A stretch of 10,687 nucleotides of DNA from Rhizobacter sp. (GTDB taxonomy: Bacteria; Pseudomonadota; Gammaproteobacteria; Burkholderiales; Burkholderiaceae_C). The DNA lies in NCBI GenBank assembly GCA_014380155.1, contig JACMKJ010000490.1, positions 1 to 10,687 on the forward strand. The letters are read 5' to 3'. This document shows, piece by piece, positions 7,241 through 10,687 of this stretch; the first letter of the stretch is position 1, and every line of letters starts with the position of its first letter. Under the pieces are notes generated by a model. The model was given only the letters and a program-made list of their open reading frames with translations. It was not told the origin of the DNA and ran no database searches. The translations under genes and the position numbers were made by a program.

Positions 7241-8618
7241 GCGGGGCTGAAGGGCGGCGAATGCCGCGCCACACCAGAAAGCTCGCAAGCATCAACACCC
7301 CCCATTCGGGCAGGGTAGGAACGTCGGCGTTGCTGGCAGACAGCGAAGCCGCCGCTGCCTGAAGGTTCAAGCCAGGGCTGCTCGAGCCGCTGCGTGGGTC
7401 GGTGAGTGCCGTGCCGGTGGCGCCGAGCTGCGCTTCGACGGTCGCGAGCGTTCGGTCCGGGAAGGCCGCCCGCAACACGGCCAATGCGCCCGCTACGTGC
7501 GGCGCGGCCTGCGAGGTGCCGCCGAAGGTGAAGCCGCCTGCGGTGATCAACGCGCCCGGGGCGAGCAGGCTGAGGTAGCTCGCGCTGTTGGAGAAACAGG
7601 CCACCTGGTTGGCGGCGGTGCTGAGGTCGGTGCACTGCGTGGGCTGACCAGCCGACCAGGTGCGGTCGCCCAAGGCACCGTCGTACACCGCGCCGACCGA
7701 GATCGCGCCCGGCGTGCAGGCAGGCCGGCTCAGGCCCAGGCTGAAGCTGCCGTTGTTGTAGGCGTTGTTGCCGGCCGCGATGACCACGCTCATGTCGGCG
7801 TTGCGTGCGTTCGTGATGGCGGTGGCAAACGGGTTGCCGAGGGCGTCACCGCAGGGTGCCGTCTGGTGCGTTCCGTCGCCCAGGCTCATGTTGATGGCAA
7901 CGATGTTGAGGCTCTCGCGCTGCGCGATGGCCCAGTTGATGGCGTTGAGGATGCTTGAGGTGAGCGCCCCCGATGCGCCGAACACATCGAGGCTCGCCAC
8001 GCGCGCATCGGGCGCCACGCCGATGACGATGGCCGCCACGTTGCTGCCGTGCGCGCTGCCCGGGTTCGGGTTGGCGACGAAGGTCTGCACGGCTGCGATG
8101 CGGCAGCTCGCAGGCGTGGCCACGGCGGTGCAGCCGCCAAAGTCAGGGTGCGTGAGGTTGATGCCGTCGTCGATCACTGCCACCGTGCTGCCGGCGCCGC
8201 GCAAGCCGGCGCTGCCCACGACGGGCTGCGCCATCAGCGGCAGGCTCTGGACGAGTGCGTGCTGGTACAGGCGGTCGGGGTGCACGGCGCGCACGCCGGG
8301 CCGCGCGGCCAGGGCGCGCAGTGCGGCTTCAGTGCGCAGCCGCTTGAAGCTCATGGGCAGGTGGCTGTAGTCGAGCGTGGCCTCGATGTCGGCGCGCTGC
8401 AGCGGGCGCAGCACACGGTCTTTGAGCGCGCGGTAGCGCTCTGGCAGCTGGGGGCGTGCGCGCAGGTCGACGTCGCTCGCATCGAGCTCGACGATGACCC
8501 CCACGCTTCGGCCTGCACGCAGTGGCGACAGCAACTCTTCGGGCACGGGCGCGGCGCCTGCCGCTTGCGTCGTGGCCGCCAGCAGCGCGGCGAGTGTGGC
8601 CAGCCCGAGCGGTTTCAC
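7215..8618 (-). CDS. S8 (subtilisin-like) serine protease with IPTL-CTERM tag
   Basis: A predicted exported subtilase of 467 residues. The GTG at 8618 is chosen because it overlaps the TGA of the upstream membrane-protein gene (GTGA) and starts directly with a signal peptide (VKPLGLATLAALLAATTQAAGA); the longer frame to 8768 merely runs through that gene. Residues about 36-120 resemble an inhibitor-like propeptide. The catalytic triad reads D150 (VAVIDDGI), H190 (AHGSNVA) and S369 (FGGTSQAAPHVAG), with N284 (AAGN) as the oxyanion residue, so it should be active. The usual HGTH motif is HGSN here. The tail ADVPTLPEWG (431-440), hydrophobic helix and RGIRR match the IPTL class, followed by an unusual 12-residue extension, PSAPLSLAGGNG. 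It is the last gene of the xrtH operon, so it is probably an exosortase H substrate. Whether it also processes other surface proteins is unknown. Confidence 0.92.
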   Translation of the reverse strand: MKPLGLATLAALLAATTQAAGAAPVPEELLSPLRAGRSVGVIVELDASDVDLRARPQLPERYRALKDRVLRPLQRADIEATLDYSHLPMSFKRLRTEAALRALAARPGVRAVHPDRLYQHALVQSLPLMAQPVVGSAGLRGAGSTVAVIDDGINLTHPDFGGCTAVATPASCRIAAVQTFVANPNPGSAHGSNVAAIVIGVAPDARVASLDVFGASGALTSSILNAINWAIAQRESLNIVAINMSLGDGTHQTAPCGDALGNPFATAITNARNADMSVVIAAGNNAYNNGSFSLGLSRPACTPGAISVGAVYDGALGDRTWSAGQPTQCTDLSTAANQVACFSNSASYLSLLAPGALITAGGFTFGGTSQAAPHVAGALAVLRAAFPDRTLATVEAQLGATGTALTDPRSGSSSPGLNLQAAAASLSASNADVPTLPEWGVLMLASFLVWRGIRRPSAPLSLAGGNG

Positions 8619-9199
8619 GGCCGCGTCGTGGCGCGTTGCGCCCGCGCGATGGAGAGGGTGGCGGCGATCAAACCGAGCGCCAGCCGCCCGCCGCCGTTGA
8701 GAAAGGTGTTCCACCACAGCAGCGGCGAGGCGCGGCCGGGTTCGTACAGCTTGATCTGTGCGTCCCACAACCAGGCGGCCAGCGAGAAGGGCGTGTCGAC
8801 GAGCAACACCAAGGTCACCAGCATGCTCGCGATGACCAGGCGCAACCCCATCTCGCTCCAGCGCGCGGGCCAGGCGAGCACCAGCACCAGCGCCACCAGC
8901 AGTGGCTGCAACGCGGTGCCCACCGTGGTGCCCACCATCATCACCTGCGTGCCGTCGGGCACGATGGCCTGGCCGCCGAGAAACAGCGAGCGGTCCAGCA
9001 CCGCCAGCGCGCCGATGGACACGTTCTTGCGTTCTTCGAGCAGCTCTAAGCGCACGATCTTGAAATCGTCGGCCACGAAGCTGAGCGGGGCAGACAGCAA
9101 GGGCAGCAGCAGCTTCGCGGCGTCACGTGCATACAGATGCGCTGCGCCCAGCACCACCAGGGTGGCCAGCACCACACGCCAGACGAGGTGCCGGTTCAT
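8615..9199 (-). CDS. Exosortase H-associated membrane protein
   Basis: A 194-residue inner-membrane protein of unknown biochemical role. Its ATG overlaps the xrtH stop (ATGA, 9196-9199) and its TGA overlaps the protease start (GTGA, 8615-8618), so all three products should be made in matched amounts. Predicted membrane segments are at about residues 5-24, 95-111, 118-138 and possibly 168-186. Between the first and second lies a roughly 70-residue loop (DDFKIVRLELLEERKNVSIG through PDGTQVMMVGTTVG) that probably faces the periplasm, where sorting occurs. No catalytic motif is obvious. Its size, topology and position fit the uncharacterised membrane protein commonly found beside exosortase H. 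I infer an accessory role, such as a partner or transfer component for IPTL-tagged proteins. Confidence 0.8.
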   Translation of the reverse strand: MNRHLVWRVVLATLVVLGAAHLYARDAAKLLLPLLSAPLSFVADDFKIVRLELLEERKNVSIGALAVLDRSLFLGGQAIVPDGTQVMMVGTTVGTALQPLLVALVLVLAWPARWSEMGLRLVIASMLVTLVLLVDTPFSLAAWLWDAQIKLYEPGRASPLLWWNTFLNGGGRLALGLIAATLSIARAQRATTRP

Positions 9200-9750
9200 G
9201 CCGGGGCAGGCGATCCACTGCCCTGCGAGCCGGCATGCACAAGCCACAGGTGGAAGAACAGGCCGGTCAGCACCACCATCAGCAAAGGCGCTGCGGCGGT
9301 GTGCAGCAGGTCGAACAAACTCGCGTCGGCGCGGAACGCATAAAACAAAGCCACGATGCGCAGCTGGTTGAGCACGAACACCCACACCAGACCCGCCAAC
9401 AGGCCAGTTGCGCGCGCGCGCATCGACATCGGAAAAACCAGCAAGGCAGCAGTGAGCAGAAACACCGCGTCGGTGCCCTCGCAGCCAAACAGCACGTTCA
9501 GGCCACCGCCGGGTGCGGTGATGCGCGCGCCCTTGGCCACGGCGTTCACCTCGGGTGTCAACTGGTTGATGAGCAAGGTGGCGCTGCTCACCGTGAGCTG
9601 GTGCACCCACAGCCGCTCGAGCCAGCTGCCACGCGCGGCCTCCCAGCCGGTTTGCAAGGCCATGAAAACGAGCACGAAGGCGAAGGCGCGCAACAGCAGG
9701 CCCCATAGCGCGCGCGACTTGGGTTTCTCTTCAGGCGTGGTGTTGTCCAT
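9196..9750 (-). CDS. xrtH: Exosortase H (IPTL-CTERM-specific)
   Basis: A 184-residue multi-pass membrane transpeptidase-like enzyme that cleaves C-terminal sorting signals on exported proteins. All three family catalytic residues are visible: Cys90 in FGCEGTDA, Arg131 in LNQLRIVALFYAFR, and His150 in FDLLHTAAAPLL. Hydrophobic segments are at about 16-33, 95-107, 114-130 and 152-171. Subtype H is assigned from sequence look and from the two IPTL-tagged proteins nearby. The ATG at 9750 is preceded by AAGGTG nine bases upstream (9758-9763 region, minus strand). A longer reading to 9855 would add 35 residues unlike the family's N-terminus. It is the first gene of a coupled operon with the membrane protein and S8 protease. 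Divergent transcription of a small exported-protein gene starts 145 bases away. Confidence 0.92.
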   Translation of the reverse strand: MDNTTPEEKPKSRALWGLLLRAFAFVLVFMALQTGWEAARGSWLERLWVHQLTVSSATLLINQLTPEVNAVAKGARITAPGGGLNVLFGCEGTDAVFLLTAALLVFPMSMRARATGLLAGLVWVFVLNQLRIVALFYAFRADASLFDLLHTAAAPLLMVVLTGLFFHLWLVHAGSQGSGSPAPA

Positions 9751-9895
9751 GGTTCGCAACACCTTAGCGGCCGTCTGTGACAAATCGACCGATGAGCAAC
9801 GGCGCCACCCCAAAGGGATCATGACGACGCTCGTGCATGCCCTGTGTGCTGTCACATCGTTTGCGCACCATCCACGTCATTCAAGGAGTGCAATC
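9751..9895. promoter_or_regulatory. Divergent intergenic region between xrtH and the small exported-protein gene
   Basis: These 145 bases separate two divergent starts and should hold both promoters. I do not see a convincing -35/-10 pair for either direction. The one structured element is a pair of inverted heptamers, TGTGACA at 9776-9782 and TGTCACA at 9850-9856, about 67 bases apart. They could be operator half-sites or chance. The role is inferred from position only. Confidence 0.45.
9883..9888 (+). promoter_or_regulatory. Shine-Dalgarno site deciding a GTG start
   Basis: AAGGAG lies seven bases before GTG 9896. It is the strongest ribosome-binding match near this gene. It picks the GTG over upstream in-frame starts, and the protein then begins directly with a signal peptide. 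Confidence 0.8.
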
Positions 9896-10240
9896 GTGGG
9901 TGCGAAGCGAAGCTGGAAACGTGCAGTCGGCCTGGCTGCGGTGGTGGCGGTGACCTGCGGTGCGCTGCAGGCTGCCACGCCGAGCTTCGACAAAGCCGTC
10001 GCCAAGGGCCTGTCTTCGGCCGCGCGTGAAGCACGTTTGCAAACGCCGAAGCCGCGTGCAGCCCTGGGGCTCGGGTCGACCAGCTCGTCAACCACGCGCA
10101 CCGCCAGAGCCTCTGGTGACACCCTGCGCTCCGCCTTGCCAGACCCCGCTCAGGCCGAGCCGATCCTCGAGCCTTGGTCGCTGCTGGCCGGCGCGCTCGG
10201 TGTGGCGCTCTTCGTCGCCGGGCGTCGCCGGGCCGACTGA
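9896..10240 (+). CDS. Small exported protein with C-terminal EPWS-type membrane anchor
   Basis: A 114-residue protein not assigned to a named family. It starts at GTG with a good Shine-Dalgarno. Residues 1-27 form a signal peptide (GAKRSWKRA, hydrophobic run, ALQA cleavage site). Residues 28-85 are a short Ala/Ser/Thr/Arg-rich hydrophilic stretch with no globular look (FDKAVAKGLSSAAREARLQ, then a Ser/Thr run). The tail, residues 88-114, has AEPILEPWS, a hydrophobic helix LLAGALGVALFVAG, and RRRAD. This has the motif-helix-basic layout of PEP-CTERM-like tags but lacks a clean PEP or IPTL motif. It is divergent from xrtH with a 145-base shared upstream region. It may be an exosortase substrate or small membrane-tethered factor. 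Coding is well supported; function is unknown. Confidence 0.75.
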   Translation: MGAKRSWKRAVGLAAVVAVTCGALQAATPSFDKAVAKGLSSAAREARLQTPKPRAALGLGSTSSSTTRTARASGDTLRSALPDPAQAEPILEPWSLLAGALGVALFVAGRRRAD

Positions 10241-10249
10241 GGTTGCGCA

Positions 10250-10266
10250 GCCCGCTGCAAGCGGGC
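10250..10266. terminator. Possible hairpin between convergent genes
   Basis: GCCCGC (10250-10255), loop TGCAA, then GCGGGC (10261-10266) forms a 6-bp all-GC stem in the 58-base gap between the convergent small-protein and TPR genes. No T-run follows in either direction, so Rho-independent termination is only tentative. Confidence 0.35.
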
Positions 10267-10298
10267 CGCTGCGATCGTGGTGCCGCGACCGCTCTCTC

Positions 10299-10687
10299 TT
10301 ACTTCTGCGCCAACAGCTTGCGCGCTTCGTCCAGGTTGGGCAGGGCGGCCTTGCTGTCGATGGCCTTCTTCAAGTGAGTCTGGGCGCGCGTGATGTCGCC
10401 CTTCTTGTGCAGGGCCATGCCGAGATGCAACTGGTACAGCGCACCCTCGGGTGAGCGTTGCACTGCACGATCGAGCACCGACACCGCGTCGTCGTACTGG
10501 CCCAGCTTGTAGTGCGTCCAGCCCAGGGTGTCGAGGTAGCCAGGGTTCAACGAACCCTTGAAACCCCGCGTCAGCGTCAGCGCGCGTTCCAGGCTGGCTT
10601 TGTCGCCCTTGGTTTCGGCCAGCAGGTAAGCGAGGTTGTTGGCATAGGCCTCGTCATCGGGCGAGCGCTTGTGCACGGTTTCATACA
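10299..10687 (-). CDS. TPR-repeat protein, C-terminal end (5' end outside window)
   Basis: The last 129 or so codons of a tetratricopeptide-repeat protein. The frame remains open past position 10687, and the GTG at 10676 is internal, so the gene is partial. Visible TPR units are PGYLDTLGWTHYKLGQYDDA with VSVLDRAVQRSP, and GALYQLHLGMALHKKGDITRA with QTHLKKAIDSK, preceded by a degenerate unit (YANNLAYLLAETKGDKASLERALTL). The end, NLDEARKLLAQK, and the LAYLLAE and LDTLGW phrases resemble the C-terminus of PrsT-type TPR lipoproteins of PEP-CTERM/exosortase systems. Many other TPR proteins end similarly, so that assignment is tentative. TPR domains bind partner proteins. It is convergent with the small exported-protein gene. 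Confidence 0.8.
   Translation of the reverse strand, partial: YETVHKRSPDDEAYANNLAYLLAETKGDKASLERALTLTRGFKGSLNPGYLDTLGWTHYKLGQYDDAVSVLDRAVQRSPEGALYQLHLGMALHKKGDITRAQTHLKKAIDSKAALPNLDEARKLLAQK

Noticed and set aside
7254..7267. Small GCGGC/GCCGC hairpin near the convergent gene ends
   Set aside because: The stem is only 5 bp with no T-run and lies inside the protease coding sequence; such stems are common at this GC content.
3131..7288. A 1385-codon open frame on the minus strand opposite the nuclease and VPLP genes
   Set aside because: It is antisense to two well-supported genes. Its product is Arg/Ala/Gly/His-rich low-complexity sequence with no domains, as expected from strong GC codon bias.
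8619..8768. 50-codon N-terminal extension of the S8 protease
   Set aside because: It would lie wholly within the membrane-protein gene. The added residues are Arg-rich and would bury the signal peptide that begins at GTG 8618.
8049..9371. A 440-codon plus-strand open frame
   Set aside because: It lies opposite the S8 protease, membrane protein and exosortase genes, whose catalytic motifs and coupled starts are convincing.
9751..9855. 35-codon N-terminal extension of exosortase H
   Set aside because: The added residues do not resemble an exosortase N-terminus and would consume most of the divergent promoter region. ATG 9750 has its own AAGGTG.

Overview
The window is GC-rich, densely packed bacterial DNA. 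Its protein-sorting tags (IPTL-type and VPLP-type C-termini) and an exosortase point to a Gram-negative betaproteobacterium, most likely of the order Burkholderiales. That placement is inferred from gene content and base composition; there is no rRNA or other taxonomic marker here.

Layout. Positions 1-7240 carry four plus-strand genes that all look secreted or surface-bound: a 5'-truncated PhoX-family phosphatase, a small VPLP-tagged secreted protein, a 1112-residue ExeM/NucH-type extracellular nuclease with an IPTL-type sorting tag, and a second VPLP-tagged secreted protein. The gaps are short (44, 64 and 21 bases), so they may be one transcription unit. A perfect 12-bp-stem palindrome matching the dRS3/REP type lies in the 64-base gap. 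Positions 7215-9750 carry three minus-strand genes, read from right to left: exosortase H (xrtH), a small membrane protein, and an IPTL-tagged S8 (subtilisin-like) protease. Each junction is a 4-base stop/start overlap (ATGA, then GTGA), so they are almost certainly a translationally coupled operon. The protease gene meets the second VPLP gene tail to tail with a 26-base overlap. Diverging from xrtH is a small plus-strand gene (9896-10240) for an exported protein with an EPWS-type C-terminal anchor. The window closes with the 3' end of a minus-strand TPR-repeat protein.

How they fit together. The exosortase H operon supplies a processing and anchoring machine. Two linked proteins, the nuclease and the protease, carry the same nine residues, ADVPTLPEW, at their C-terminal tag, so they are its probable substrates. 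The PhoX phosphatase and extracellular nuclease together suggest scavenging of phosphate from extracellular DNA and organic phosphates at the cell surface. The VPLP-tagged proteins carry a different tag and may depend on another exosortase outside the window. No tRNA, rRNA, CRISPR array, transposase or phage gene was seen, and no stretch longer than 300 bases lacks a gene.
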